Notes under the pieces: generated by a model
Databases searched by the model: none
Told to the model about the DNA's origin: nothing
What the model saw: only the letters and a program-made list of their open reading frames with translations
NCBI RefSeq assembly: GCF_014697075.1
Contig: NZ_JACJRE010000063.1
Span: 1 to 41,000 of the forward strand
DNA from: Tolypothrix sp. FACHB-123
GTDB lineage: Bacteria; Cyanobacteriota; Cyanobacteriia; Cyanobacteriales; Nostocaceae
Direction: 5' to 3'
DNA: 41,000 bases
In this document: piece by piece, positions 8,045-16,755 of the stretch
Layout of the letters: every line of letters starts with the position of its first letter
Position numbering within the stretch: position 1 is the first letter of the stretch
Position numbers and translations under genes: made by a program

Positions 8045-9027
8045 TGCTTATTAGAAAATTTACTGATATTTAACCGATTTGATTTCAGATGCCACAGCAT
8101 TCGCTTACCATTAGTTATTAGCTCATTGGGCAAAATATGTTTGACTATATTTTTTGCAAAAGCGTTTAATGTTTGCGGTAGCAACTGCTTTTGCAGTAGC
8201 AAGATATCATTAGGTGTCATAGTTGCAACTGACGTGCTAGGAAATGGCGGGTAATTTCTCTTAAAGTTAAATCCCAAGTAATCCATTAATTCTGGGGTTA
8301 AATTATCAAGATACTCAGTATTAACTAGATTTTTTTCACCATGCCCTATATTTTCACTACCAATCTGATCAACTTGGAACAGTAAGTTTGTTCTGCTATA
8401 ATTTTTATCCTGAAAAGGTTCAGATCTATGTATTCCATGAATATTACATATAATTATACTTCCTCGACACATAGGAAATGTTAGTATATCTTTCTTATAG
8501 TTTCCATTAATAAAACTATCACTCAAATAAATTTCATTATTATATTTATGAGAGTAAGTGTGAGAATCTTGAATATATTGAAAGGCATTTTTAGTAACAT
8601 CGGACAGATAAAATAGAAATAATAGCCCTGGCATATTATGTTTGCCAACTATCTTACTGCCAATCTGGAGATTGTTGTCTGTATGCCAAGGCATATGTGC
8701 ATGTTTACTATTTTGAAAAATCCTATGATTAGTTAGCTTATAACTAGCATCAAAATATTCTTGGCAAATATCTAAAACTTTTTGAGAAGTGATAACATCA
8801 TAAGCTTTTTTAGAGCTAGCCAAGCAATGGGTTAAAAATTTTTGGTTATAAGCATAAACTACACCGACATCATTGGTATTAACTAGAATTTGCTGAAAAT
8901 TTACCTCTTGCAATAGTTGCTCAACGTACTGTTCAGTTAATGCTTGTTCAAAAATAAAGTATCCGTTGCTTTTAAGCTCATTAACTATTTGGCTACTACT
9001 TATGTCTAAAAACGATAAAGTAAACAT
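8041..9027 (-). CDS. phytanoyl-CoA dioxygenase (PhyH)-like Fe(II)/2-oxoglutarate oxygenase
   Basis: This resembles the PhyH branch of non-haem Fe(II)/2-oxoglutarate dioxygenases. Counting from the ATG at 9027, the iron-binding HxD is His115-Thr-Asp117 in PWHTDNN. The distal His is His197 or His200 in CNIHGIHRSEP, and Arg212 in YSRTNLL is the likely 2-oxoglutarate anchor. Such enzymes hydroxylate or oxidatively modify small molecules, lipids or sugars; the substrate here is unknown. An in-frame ATG at 9057 would add ten hydrophobic residues. I prefer 9027 because the usual helix plus NGYFIF start follows soon after, though neither start has a clear ribosome-binding site. It is coupled by an ATGA overlap to the downstream GT4, implying work on the glycan or its carrier (inference). 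The gene is visibly more AT-rich than its GT4 neighbours. Confidence 0.78.
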   Translation of the reverse strand: MFTLSFLDISSSQIVNELKSNGYFIFEQALTEQYVEQLLQEVNFQQILVNTNDVGVVYAYNQKFLTHCLASSKKAYDVITSQKVLDICQEYFDASYKLTNHRIFQNSKHAHMPWHTDNNLQIGSKIVGKHNMPGLLFLFYLSDVTKNAFQYIQDSHTYSHKYNNEIYLSDSFINGNYKKDILTFPMCRGSIIICNIHGIHRSEPFQDKNYSRTNLLFQVDQIGSENIGHGEKNLVNTEYLDNLTPELMDYLGFNFKRNYPPFPSTSVATMTPNDILLLQKQLLPQTLNAFAKNIVKHILPNELITNGKRMLWHLKSNRLNISKFSNKQ

Positions 9028-9137
9028 TATTTCATAACATATATACCATGTATACAATTATACTTTATCTTTATTGAAGTAATAAATTTATTAGCTTAAT
9101 TATGATATTTTTATAATCATGTTTGTGATTGTAACGT

Positions 9138-10397
9138 TTAATATCGAATTCTCAGTATTTCTTTGACTTTAGTACTTAATTTTTGACGATACAAACCCCA
9201 CGTCAACTGTTCTGCTTTACAACGAGCTGCTCTTCCCATTTCTGCTAATTCTTGAGGATGGGAGTAGCACCACTCAAGTTTTTCTTTCAAAGCCTCTGGA
9301 TCGCGAATAGGAACGATAAAGCCTTCTACACCATCAATGATAATGTCTGCTCCTGCGGTGTTTGGGGTTGTAATTACAGGAATACCACAAGCCATCGCTT
9401 CTAGAAGTACCAGTCCAAAGCCTTCTACTAAGGAAGGAAAAACAAATACATTAGCATTACTGTAGTATTGATTAAGAGTAGTATGGGGAACTGAGGGAAT
9501 GTAATGAACTCCATGAGGAATTTGGGAAAGCCAACTTTCTGGAAATTCGTTAACACCTACTAGCATTAACTCTGTCTGTGGAAGTTGCAGATCTTGCCAT
9601 GCTTGTAATAAGTAGTGAACTCCTTTACGAGGTCCTACACGACCAACAAACAATGCACGAAAGGTAGAATCTAGTTTGGGTTGAGGTCGAAAATAATCAA
9701 TCGGTGCACCATAGGGGATGACTGTTATTTTTTCTGAACTAACTCCTTCTCTGAGTAGAGATTTTTGAGTAATTGATGAGGCAACAAAGATATAATCGGC
9801 TAGGGCAATTTCTTGCTCTTTGCGTCTCAACTTCCACTCAGGTTCTTTTACTGCTTGCAGTGATGCTGCCAATGCTGGAAAACGCTCAGCCTCCTCTTGT
9901 TGAATCTCCCGTGCCATGCGATAAAACAGTATGGGCAAGTCATATAAGCATAAAATACCTTGTTCCTTAGCAAATTCAAAGGTAGTAGCTGCACCATCTT
10001 CATAAGCATAAACTGCTGCCAAACCCTGGAGATGATGTTTAGCAACATGGCGATCGAGAGAAGCATAAAGCCAATCGATGGGGCCTTGAGGGCCAAACCC
10101 AAAATATCTACTAAGTCCAGTTTTAACTAAAGTCATCCGCAATGCTTCACCCCAAGGGTGGGTTCGTAAGGCTACACCTTTTGGAGGAAACCAGGTACGC
10201 CGCCCTAGTTCATTAGTAATAGAATGACTAATTTGCTCAGGAAGCAGTTTTAGGTAGTAACTGATACTTCCTTGAGGGTTGTATGCGATCGTTGTAATTA
10301 TTTCCTGAAGTAGACCTGCTTCTGCTAATGAGATTGCAGCATTGCGGGCGAAAGGATTACCAGTAGGGTGTGTTAGGGCGAGAGGTAGCTGGGTCAT
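9138..10397 (-). CDS. GT4-family glycosyltransferase
   Basis: This is a 419-residue GT-B enzyme. The N-terminal half carries HPTGNPFARNAA (about 10-21), the acceptor-side loop of a GT4 subgroup common in cyanobacterial polysaccharide clusters. The donor half has FVGRVGPRKGVHYLLQAW (250-267) and the E-x7-E pair Glu325/Glu333 in PSLVEGFGLVLLEAMACG. Its ATG overlaps the stop of the upstream O-antigen ligase-like gene (ATGA at 10394-10397). An 80-110 bp gap separates it from the dioxygenase gene downstream. Sugar specificity is unknown. Confidence 0.9.
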   Translation of the reverse strand: MTQLPLALTHPTGNPFARNAAISLAEAGLLQEIITTIAYNPQGSISYYLKLLPEQISHSITNELGRRTWFPPKGVALRTHPWGEALRMTLVKTGLSRYFGFGPQGPIDWLYASLDRHVAKHHLQGLAAVYAYEDGAATTFEFAKEQGILCLYDLPILFYRMAREIQQEEAERFPALAASLQAVKEPEWKLRRKEQEIALADYIFVASSITQKSLLREGVSSEKITVIPYGAPIDYFRPQPKLDSTFRALFVGRVGPRKGVHYLLQAWQDLQLPQTELMLVGVNEFPESWLSQIPHGVHYIPSVPHTTLNQYYSNANVFVFPSLVEGFGLVLLEAMACGIPVITTPNTAGADIIIDGVEGFIVPIRDPEALKEKLEWCYSHPQELAEMGRAARCKAEQLTWGLYRQKLSTKVKEILRIRY

Positions 10398-11782
10398 TCA
10401 AGTAATTCCTGTTGTTTCCAATTCTCTATCTGCTCAAGTCGGGGTAGAAGGAAAATAAACCCTGCTAGGAACCAGTAGTAGACTAGGAGAGTATGATTGA
10501 ACACAAGCTGAGCATTAAATTGAAGCGTATGAATCAAAAAAGCTGACAGCGCTAGCTGTCGCAGCAGAGGGCGCTTTAATTTAAGGAATGTGTGCCACAG
10601 TAAATAAATGAGTATGAGTCTCAGCAGATACCACAGAAAAAAGCCTGTAGGACCAATCTCCAAAACTATTCGACCCATTTCCGACTCATAGTAAACAGGA
10701 ATAGTCTCTGTAGGAGGTAAATTTAAGATACTACGTAATGCTGAAGTTGCTTGGTGGGTTGCGCCTACACCATAGCTATCCAGTCCTTTTAACTTCATAA
10801 ATTCAAACGGTTCAATAAAGCCTCCCGAAGTGCGAGCAGATATATCATTATTAGCATTGATACGGAATAGTATAGAATTGAGAGCAGATTGAAACCAAGT
10901 AACAACCGCAATAGCTGTAATCATAAAAGGTACAGTAAACTTTTTAATCAAGGCCACTCCTGTTTTTAGGTTAGTTATTAACTGTGCGCCAAAATAACCA
11001 ATTAAAAACAAAATTTCACCGAAAAAAAGAGTTCGGGAACCGTTCATGAACGATGTAACAATAATTAGCATTAACTCTACAATTGTTGCCCAGCGCCACC
11101 ATCGGGATTGCTGAACTGCTAATAGGGGAACTAAAAATCCAAAGGAAATAATTGCATAAACTGAATAGCCAACTATGTATGAAAAAGTTCCTGTTACGCG
11201 AGCATTTGTAGAATTTCCATCGCCAAAGGTTGCAACATCTAATTTCAAATCTTGGGCATAGACGTTGAGGGGGCTTGAGGGGGGGCTAAAGAACTGTGCT
11301 ACTGCTAATAGCCCCACCGGAATGACCAACAGCAGGTAAGAACGCAGAAATCGATATAATTCTTCTTCAGAACGAAAGAGTTTGGGCAACATCCATACTA
11401 AAGGAATGTATAACAAGTAGCCTCTAATCCCGAAAATACCGATAATAGGAGAACCCAAGTTGGGATTAAAACATTGCCAAATACACCAACCTGTTAATAG
11501 TAACATCATCGCAGCAATAGCTTCAGCTGCCGAATTGCCTTTGATACGAAAGGTTTTTTCAGTAGATGAGAAAAAGTAATAACGAAGATAAGCCCCTATA
11601 ATTACAATATCTTTTAAAAAATAGATGAACTGACTGGCTTGGGGTATAACCCATTTCCGCAAAACACCCTCAAGTATCACCAACACCAGTACAGTTTTTA
11701 TAGAAGTCCGCCAGTTTTGAACAGAGAGATAGACAATAAGTATAATAGCAAAGGGAGCTAAAATTCCGACGTACTCTTTCAC
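10394..11782 (-). CDS. O-antigen ligase/polymerase-like membrane protein
   Basis: This 462-residue polytopic protein has about ten to twelve hydrophobic segments and a large extracytoplasmic loop in the second half, the layout of the Wzy/WaaL (O-antigen ligase) family. A SARTSGGFIEPFEF segment in the loop region and the TGFFLWYLLRL helix resemble that family. It would polymerise repeat units or attach the finished glycan to an acceptor on the outer side of the cytoplasmic membrane. The start codon is GTG at 11782 and overlaps the stop of the upstream GT4 by 4 bp; its own stop overlaps the next GT4 by 4 bp. Polymerase and ligase cannot be told apart from sequence alone, and an ABC exporter in the same locus makes a ligase plausible. 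Confidence 0.82.
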   Translation of the reverse strand: MKEYVGILAPFAIILIVYLSVQNWRTSIKTVLVLVILEGVLRKWVIPQASQFIYFLKDIVIIGAYLRYYFFSSTEKTFRIKGNSAAEAIAAMMLLLTGWCIWQCFNPNLGSPIIGIFGIRGYLLYIPLVWMLPKLFRSEEELYRFLRSYLLLVIPVGLLAVAQFFSPPSSPLNVYAQDLKLDVATFGDGNSTNARVTGTFSYIVGYSVYAIISFGFLVPLLAVQQSRWWRWATIVELMLIIVTSFMNGSRTLFFGEILFLIGYFGAQLITNLKTGVALIKKFTVPFMITAIAVVTWFQSALNSILFRINANNDISARTSGGFIEPFEFMKLKGLDSYGVGATHQATSALRSILNLPPTETIPVYYESEMGRIVLEIGPTGFFLWYLLRLILIYLLWHTFLKLKRPLLRQLALSAFLIHTLQFNAQLVFNHTLLVYYWFLAGFIFLLPRLEQIENWKQQELLE

Positions 11783-12789
11783 CGAATTGCTGCCTCAATT
11801 ACTTCTAGATAAGCTGTAGCAACTGTTGATTTCTGATGCCGTAAAAGGTGAGATGGCGAATTATTTCTGTAGGTAGCAAGTTGCTCAGGATTTTGTAATA
11901 AATTAAATAGAATTTGTGTTAATGCCTGTACATCTCCGTTGGGGAATGTCACACCACAAGAACCTATAGCATCTTTTAGACCACCTCCTTGAGAACCCAC
12001 AACCACACAACCACAAGCAATGCCTTCTAATGCAACAATGCCAAAAGGCTCATTCCAGATAGATGGAACTACCATAATTTGGTGAGCATTTAATAATTGG
12101 GTTAACTCATGCTCAACTTTAACTCCCACGAAACTAACGTGCTCTATAATTTTTAAGTCTTTTGCTTGTTGGCGTAATATAGGTTCTTCAGGTCCACTAC
12201 CAATAATTGTTAATTGGGGAGAAAGTCCCATCGATTTGAGTTGAGATAATGCATCCAGTAGTAAATTGACTCCTTTATCAGAAACTAGCCGCCCTAAAAA
12301 AACGAGTTCTCGGTTGCGAATAATTTCTGGGATTTCATAAAATATATCTTCCTGGTAAGAATTAGGAATTACACTGGATGGTGCTGGTATAGTTGCAGCT
12401 AAAGCATGACTTACTGAAATATTAGTCGCAAAACGAGTAACAAACTTCTTGAGATAATCTTGCCAACCTAGATTTCCATTGACACGCTGATACCAAGCGT
12501 GATGAGTTATTATCAAAGGACGAGGGACAAATATTAGGGGATAAAGACCCTTTAAACTTACACAGCCTTGAAAATAAACGTCACACCAATTAATCAGGTT
12601 GAATACTCGTTGTAAACTAGGTTTTCGGATGACTTCAAATGGAAAAATTTTTGAGTTTGTTGCTGGAGTTTGTGAGACTATCTTGACTTGGTGTCCCTGA
12701 TAGGTAAATTCATGAGCTAAAGTTGAAATTATTGTTTCTAACCCACCAACGCTAGGATAAAATAAAGGAGAATATATAAGAATTTTCAT
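11779..12789 (-). CDS. GT4-family glycosyltransferase
   Basis: This is a 336-residue GT-B enzyme, at the short end for GT4. The N-terminus has the classical YSPLFYPSVGGLETII loop (6-21). The donor domain has FLGRLVSDKGVNLLLDAL (164-181) and Glu247/Glu255 in PSIWNEPFGIVALEGIACG. It lies 19 bp downstream of a methyltransferase gene and overlaps the O-antigen ligase-like gene by 4 bp. It probably adds one sugar of the repeat unit; the donor is unknown. Confidence 0.9.
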   Translation of the reverse strand: MKILIYSPLFYPSVGGLETIISTLAHEFTYQGHQVKIVSQTPATNSKIFPFEVIRKPSLQRVFNLINWCDVYFQGCVSLKGLYPLIFVPRPLIITHHAWYQRVNGNLGWQDYLKKFVTRFATNISVSHALAATIPAPSSVIPNSYQEDIFYEIPEIIRNRELVFLGRLVSDKGVNLLLDALSQLKSMGLSPQLTIIGSGPEEPILRQQAKDLKIIEHVSFVGVKVEHELTQLLNAHQIMVVPSIWNEPFGIVALEGIACGCVVVGSQGGGLKDAIGSCGVTFPNGDVQALTQILFNLLQNPEQLATYRNNSPSHLLRHQKSTVATAYLEVIEAAIR

Positions 12790-12808
12790 AAATTTTTATA
12801 TAAAATTA

Positions 12809-13468
12809 TCAGCTAGCATTTTTTTGTAGTAGTAAGCACAAAGTATCACCAGGCACCTGATTTGGTAAAAATAAGTTCAAAATAGTGGATATCATTTGTG
12901 TTTTTGATCGATAAATCAAAGAGCCTTTATCTGGATAACTCCACTGTTTTACAATCTCTAGGGAATAACGTGCCAGAATTCTAGACAAGCTGTGCAGTAA
13001 AACTGGATAAATATGGGTTGGATCTCCTTTTTCATCAAATGATGCCATCTTCCCAGTAATTAAAAATTTTAATCTACAGTTGATTGAGTGAATATTTGGA
13101 GTAGTCAGTAGAAAAAATCCATTTGTGTCTAAATGTTTAGCTACATGATAAAAAAGACGACCAGGGTTTTCTAAATGTTCTATAACCTCAATAGAGGTAA
13201 TTAAGCCAAATTTTCTTGATCCCAAGCCCAGGTCATCGTAATCTATGTTGGCTTGTGAGCAAGTTGCTTTTTTTGTGCTAAATTGTTCAATTTCTAGATC
13301 AATTCCATGTAGTTGGCTAAAGCCAAGGCTCGCTAGACGTTCCAGCCAAGCACCCGTACCACAACCAATATCAAGAACTGGTGTATCATGATTGAGTGTA
13401 GGAAGCGAGCGCGATAGGTTATCATGTAGCCCTGAAATTGTACGTTCTAATAATTGGTGATTTAGCAT
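12809..13468 (-). CDS. class I SAM-dependent methyltransferase
   Basis: This 219-residue protein has a Rossmann-type methyltransferase fold. Motif I is VLDIGCGTG (31-39), an acidic motif II follows in GIDLE, and the later EVIEHLENPG and FFLLTTPN motifs match the UbiE/Methyltransf_11-like groups. It would use S-adenosylmethionine to O-methylate a sugar or the glycan end. Methyltransferases often cap chains in ABC-exporter-dependent O-antigen systems, which fits the Wzm/Wzt pair in this locus, but the position of methylation is not readable. It sits between two GT4 genes on the same strand. Confidence 0.87.
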   Translation of the reverse strand: MLNHQLLERTISGLHDNLSRSLPTLNHDTPVLDIGCGTGAWLERLASLGFSQLHGIDLEIEQFSTKKATCSQANIDYDDLGLGSRKFGLITSIEVIEHLENPGRLFYHVAKHLDTNGFFLLTTPNIHSINCRLKFLITGKMASFDEKGDPTHIYPVLLHSLSRILARYSLEIVKQWSYPDKGSLIYRSKTQMISTILNLFLPNQVPGDTLCLLLQKNAS

Positions 13469-13537
13469 TCTTTACTCAGTAATCTGAATTTGAACAATTA
13501 ATTTTATTGGTTTGTGTATGACAAGTTTCACACTGAG

Positions 13538-14764
13538 TTATTGACATGAAGAAGGAAGTGTGGGTTTGATAGCTACAGATCTTTCTAATCCTTGTACTAG
13601 AGCTGCTACATTTTCACGTGGTGACCAAGACTCCATTCTCTTAACAGCAGCAGCACTCATCTTGTTTAAAAGTTCGTTGTTGTCTGCTAGTAGTACTGTC
13701 TGAAATATCTCAGCTAGTGCATCTATACTGCCACAAGGGTAAACGAAGCCAGTTTCTCCATTTTCTACCAAATCGTAGTGTGCGCCGACATGATCGCTTA
13801 CTACTACAGGACAACCACAGAGCATTGCTTCATTAACAACAACACCAAAAGGTTCATATTCTGAAGAAAAGACAAACAAATTAGCAGAGCGATATACAGA
13901 AGGCAACTGGGACTGATTGACAAAACCAAGGAACCTAACTTGCTCTGCTACTCCTAAAGCTTTCGCTTCTGCTTCCAGTTCTAAGCGCAATGGACCGTCG
14001 CCAGCAAATACTAAATAACTACCAGAAACATTAGCTTTGGCAAATGCTCGTAAAGAATCATGTGGGCGTTTCCAGGGTTGAAGTTTAGCACAGAATAAAA
14101 TAACATGTGCATTCTCTGGAATATTCCACTGCTCCCGTATGGCTTTTACATCTACTAAGGTAACTTGGGAACTCCACCAATCGTTATCAACTGAAGATGG
14201 AGTTAATACGATTTTATCTTCAGGAATTCCTAAGCTATGAACCATCTGTTTCCCCGGCGTTGAAGAAACCAGTATGAAATCTCCCAGTGTAAATATAGAT
14301 GGTAGTAAAAGTTTCTTTAAAGAATTTTTCCATTGTTTACGATCGCGAGGTTGTATCGTACTGGCATCTGTACTAAATATAAAACATATTCTGTTCAATT
14401 TAGCTACTATTGCAGCAATCCAAAAGCTGGCGTAAGAATAACCTGTATAGGAAATTACAGCATCAAAACTTCCTTGACTTATAAGTTTCCATAGCCCTAA
14501 ATTTATTAATCCAAAGAAATTACCCAGTCTGGGTTTACCATAATTGTTTTGGACTTGAATCCAAGGATAACCATCTAGTAATGGTATGTCCCATGCAATC
14601 TCTACACCAAATTGAGAATCAAATTCTGCTTTAACACCTTGTAAGCTACAATAAGCTACCAAAATATCCAATTTTGGATGTTGTGCCATTAGCCGAAAAA
14701 GAGGAACTGAATAAGGTACAGGATGAGAAGCTATGACTAACACGCGGAATTTATGAACATTCAT
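13538..14764 (-). CDS. GT4-family glycosyltransferase
   Basis: This is a 408-residue GT-B enzyme. The N-terminal loop SHPVPYSVPLFRLM (13-26) is of the type seen in GT4 members without the GG motif. The donor half has LFCAKLQPWKRPHDSL (223-238) and the pair Glu304/Glu312 in SSEYEPFGVVVNEAMLCG. It is separated by 17 bp from the upstream FkbM methyltransferase and 69 bp from the downstream methyltransferase, so sugar transfer and methylation genes alternate here. Specificity is unknown. Confidence 0.9.
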   Translation of the reverse strand: MNVHKFRVLVIASHPVPYSVPLFRLMAQHPKLDILVAYCSLQGVKAEFDSQFGVEIAWDIPLLDGYPWIQVQNNYGKPRLGNFFGLINLGLWKLISQGSFDAVISYTGYSYASFWIAAIVAKLNRICFIFSTDASTIQPRDRKQWKNSLKKLLLPSIFTLGDFILVSSTPGKQMVHSLGIPEDKIVLTPSSVDNDWWSSQVTLVDVKAIREQWNIPENAHVILFCAKLQPWKRPHDSLRAFAKANVSGSYLVFAGDGPLRLELEAEAKALGVAEQVRFLGFVNQSQLPSVYRSANLFVFSSEYEPFGVVVNEAMLCGCPVVVSDHVGAHYDLVENGETGFVYPCGSIDALAEIFQTVLLADNNELLNKMSAAAVKRMESWSPRENVAALVQGLERSVAIKPTLPSSCQ

Positions 14765-14781
14765 AAGTTTTTTACTGCTTT

Positions 14782-15561
14782 TTAGTTGTTGAAGTAAGCA
14801 ATGAGTTCACAAGATTCCTGAATACTTCCTCCATTAATTGCTTCTAACTTATAATCTAGTGATTTTAGAAATTCACAACATTGTTGGTGAACTTTTGCTC
14901 CATGAGTTGCCAGAAGAATTGTTGGGTGAGCCTTGCTCAAAGTTTGTTTGGCTCCAGAAAGAACTAACAGTTCTGCACCTTCTACATCAATTTTGAGGAA
15001 ATTTGGTATCGGAATTTGCTCTTTATTAATCAATTCATCTATAGCAACTGTCTTAACTTGGATGTTTCCCTGAGATGATAATCGTCCGAGAAAACTACTT
15101 TCGATATTTCCCTGAGATGGTAATTGTCCGAGAAAAGTGCTTCCTTCAAAGAACATTTTTCCACAGGAATCTGAAACTGCTGCTTCAATAACTGTTACAT
15201 TTTGAATTTGGTTGAGTTGTAAATGTTTTTTAAGATAAAAAAGGTTACGAGGATCTGGTTCAAAGGCAACTACTTTTCCATTAGCTCCAACTAGAACTGA
15301 TGCTAAGAGTGCATAGAAGCCAGTATGTGCTCCTATATCGTATATTACACTTCTCTGTGTAACTATTTGTTGAAAGAGAATTTGCTTGTCATATTCGTAG
15401 CTCCCTAACCAAGAGCCATGTTGACCTGAACCAACAATCCATTTTTTACCCCTTAGTTTTCCCTGCAAAATAGGCATGATTGTTGCAGGTGGAATTACTT
15501 TCAAAGGAAAACGCAATAACTGACCTAGCAGGTTTTTATTGGAAATATTAGAGAAATTCAT
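14782..15561 (-). CDS. FkbM-family methyltransferase with internal duplication
   Basis: This 259-residue enzyme shows FkbM-family features: motif I DIGAHTG (75-81), FEPDP (100-104) and the hallmark KIDVEGAE (190-197). FkbM enzymes are SAM-dependent O-methyltransferases common in polysaccharide and natural-product clusters. Between the core beta strands it carries two tandem 14-residue repeats (140-153 and 154-167, core FLGxLxSQGNI) encoded by a 42-bp direct duplication. This lengthens a loop of the domain. It lies 26 bp after a GT-B gene and 17 bp before a GT4 gene, so it probably methylates a sugar added by one of them (inference). Confidence 0.88.
   Translation of the reverse strand: MNFSNISNKNLLGQLLRFPLKVIPPATIMPILQGKLRGKKWIVGSGQHGSWLGSYEYDKQILFQQIVTQRSVIYDIGAHTGFYALLASVLVGANGKVVAFEPDPRNLFYLKKHLQLNQIQNVTVIEAAVSDSCGKMFFEGSTFLGQLPSQGNIESSFLGRLSSQGNIQVKTVAIDELINKEQIPIPNFLKIDVEGAELLVLSGAKQTLSKAHPTILLATHGAKVHQQCCEFLKSLDYKLEAINGGSIQESCELIAYFNN
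15061..15144 (-). repeat. 42-bp in-frame tandem duplication
   Basis: Two adjacent 42-bp units (15061-15102 and 15103-15144) differ at 6 positions by my alignment (36/42 identical). They encode two 14-residue units of the FkbM methyltransferase, and the reading frame is preserved because 42 is a multiple of three. Confidence 0.85.
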
Positions 15562-15587
15562 AGCGATGGATAAAACTACTACTTGAG

Positions 15588-16709
15588 CTAATCTAATTTC
15601 TGCTGAAGTGGAAGATTAAGCTGATCTTTAAAAATTTTTGCTTGCACGGTCAGGCTGTGGGTTTGATACCAGGCATAAGCATTGTTTGCAATTTCTTGTG
15701 CCATTTCTAAGCATAAATGCTTACTTTGGCTATCAACAGACCAATAATGTTTACCTGTTTGAAGACCATCTCTTGGTGTGGTGCTGAAAGAAACCATACA
15801 AGGAATAAGCCTGTGAGCACAGTAAGCAGCAAAAATACCTGATTTTGCTAAATATGGTGGTAGGGGAAAATTTAAAAAGCCTGCTACAGAATTTAGTAGA
15901 ATCTTGCTAATCTCTGATGCTTGAGTAACTCCTTTTTCCACAATAGGAATACCGTTGATCTCAGACAGATCTAAACCAGTAGAAACACCGATATCATATA
16001 TTTCTTGAATTTCTAAAGCTTGGCATATTAATGCCAAACCTGCACGGCATTGTTGATATACTTGCAGCCTTGAGTTGCGGCTACCAAACACTACAAGCCG
16101 GCAAGTACGTTCAGCTAGAGGTGGAGCGTACTCTGGTTCTCCAATATTGGAAAATACAGGGAGTGAAGTAATAGAGCCTTGTTTAACCCGTGCAAGTTTA
16201 TAGAGAATTTCAGCATAACTTACTTTGCTAGTTAGACAGCGATCGCTTAATTTAACCAATCGGACAGCCAAATTTTTTTGCAAACGAGATAACCAAAAAG
16301 CACTTGTCCAAAGTGAACCGGAAGCATAGACTTCATGGAACATAGTTACCAACCGAGAGTTAGCAGAGTTGGTTTTCCAACGTTCTAAACCTTCAAGCAG
16401 CCACACCGGACAGCCTTTCTTGGCATAGCCGTAACCTACATAATGCAACAATACAGCAGAGGTGCGATCGCTTGACAATAAAGTTAGCAATGCATCAGCA
16501 GAGCGATCACTAATTTTGCTCACAGGAAATCCTTCAATTTCTACTGGGCCATTCCAGTTGCGATCGCCAACAACAAAGTGCGTTTCTATTTTGTAGTCTT
16601 TTTGCAACTGACGTGCTAAATTCAGGGCATAATCACCTAAACCATTAATGGATGGCGGCAATTGTGGAACAATTTGGATAATTTTGATAGGTTGATTTTT
16701 GAGCGTCAC
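15588..16709 (-). CDS. GT-B glycosyltransferase-like protein, divergent
   Basis: This 373-residue protein begins like a GT4 enzyme with QIVPQLPPSINGLGDYALNLA (12-32), the GLGDYA loop being typical of the acceptor side. Its C-terminal half has VVFGSRNSRLQVYQQC (205-220), but the normal E-x7-E signature is absent; the corresponding place reads AKSGIFAAYCAHRLIP. It may be a transferase of a divergent GT-B subfamily, or one that has lost ordinary donor chemistry. It lies between two FkbM methyltransferase genes on the same strand (gaps of 26 and 46 bp), which ties it to glycan assembly. Function beyond 'GT-B-like' is not supported. Confidence 0.72.
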   Translation of the reverse strand: MTLKNQPIKIIQIVPQLPPSINGLGDYALNLARQLQKDYKIETHFVVGDRNWNGPVEIEGFPVSKISDRSADALLTLLSSDRTSAVLLHYVGYGYAKKGCPVWLLEGLERWKTNSANSRLVTMFHEVYASGSLWTSAFWLSRLQKNLAVRLVKLSDRCLTSKVSYAEILYKLARVKQGSITSLPVFSNIGEPEYAPPLAERTCRLVVFGSRNSRLQVYQQCRAGLALICQALEIQEIYDIGVSTGLDLSEINGIPIVEKGVTQASEISKILLNSVAGFLNFPLPPYLAKSGIFAAYCAHRLIPCMVSFSTTPRDGLQTGKHYWSVDSQSKHLCLEMAQEIANNAYAWYQTHSLTVQAKIFKDQLNLPLQQKLD

Positions 16710-16755
16710 TTTTTACCGTCTTGAATGAATCTATTAAATCTGAATCGTTTTCTCA

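Noticed and set aside
9848-10102. 84-residue minus-strand frame inside the GT4 gene
   Set aside because: It overlaps the clearly coding GT4 frame on the same strand and has no recognisable domain.
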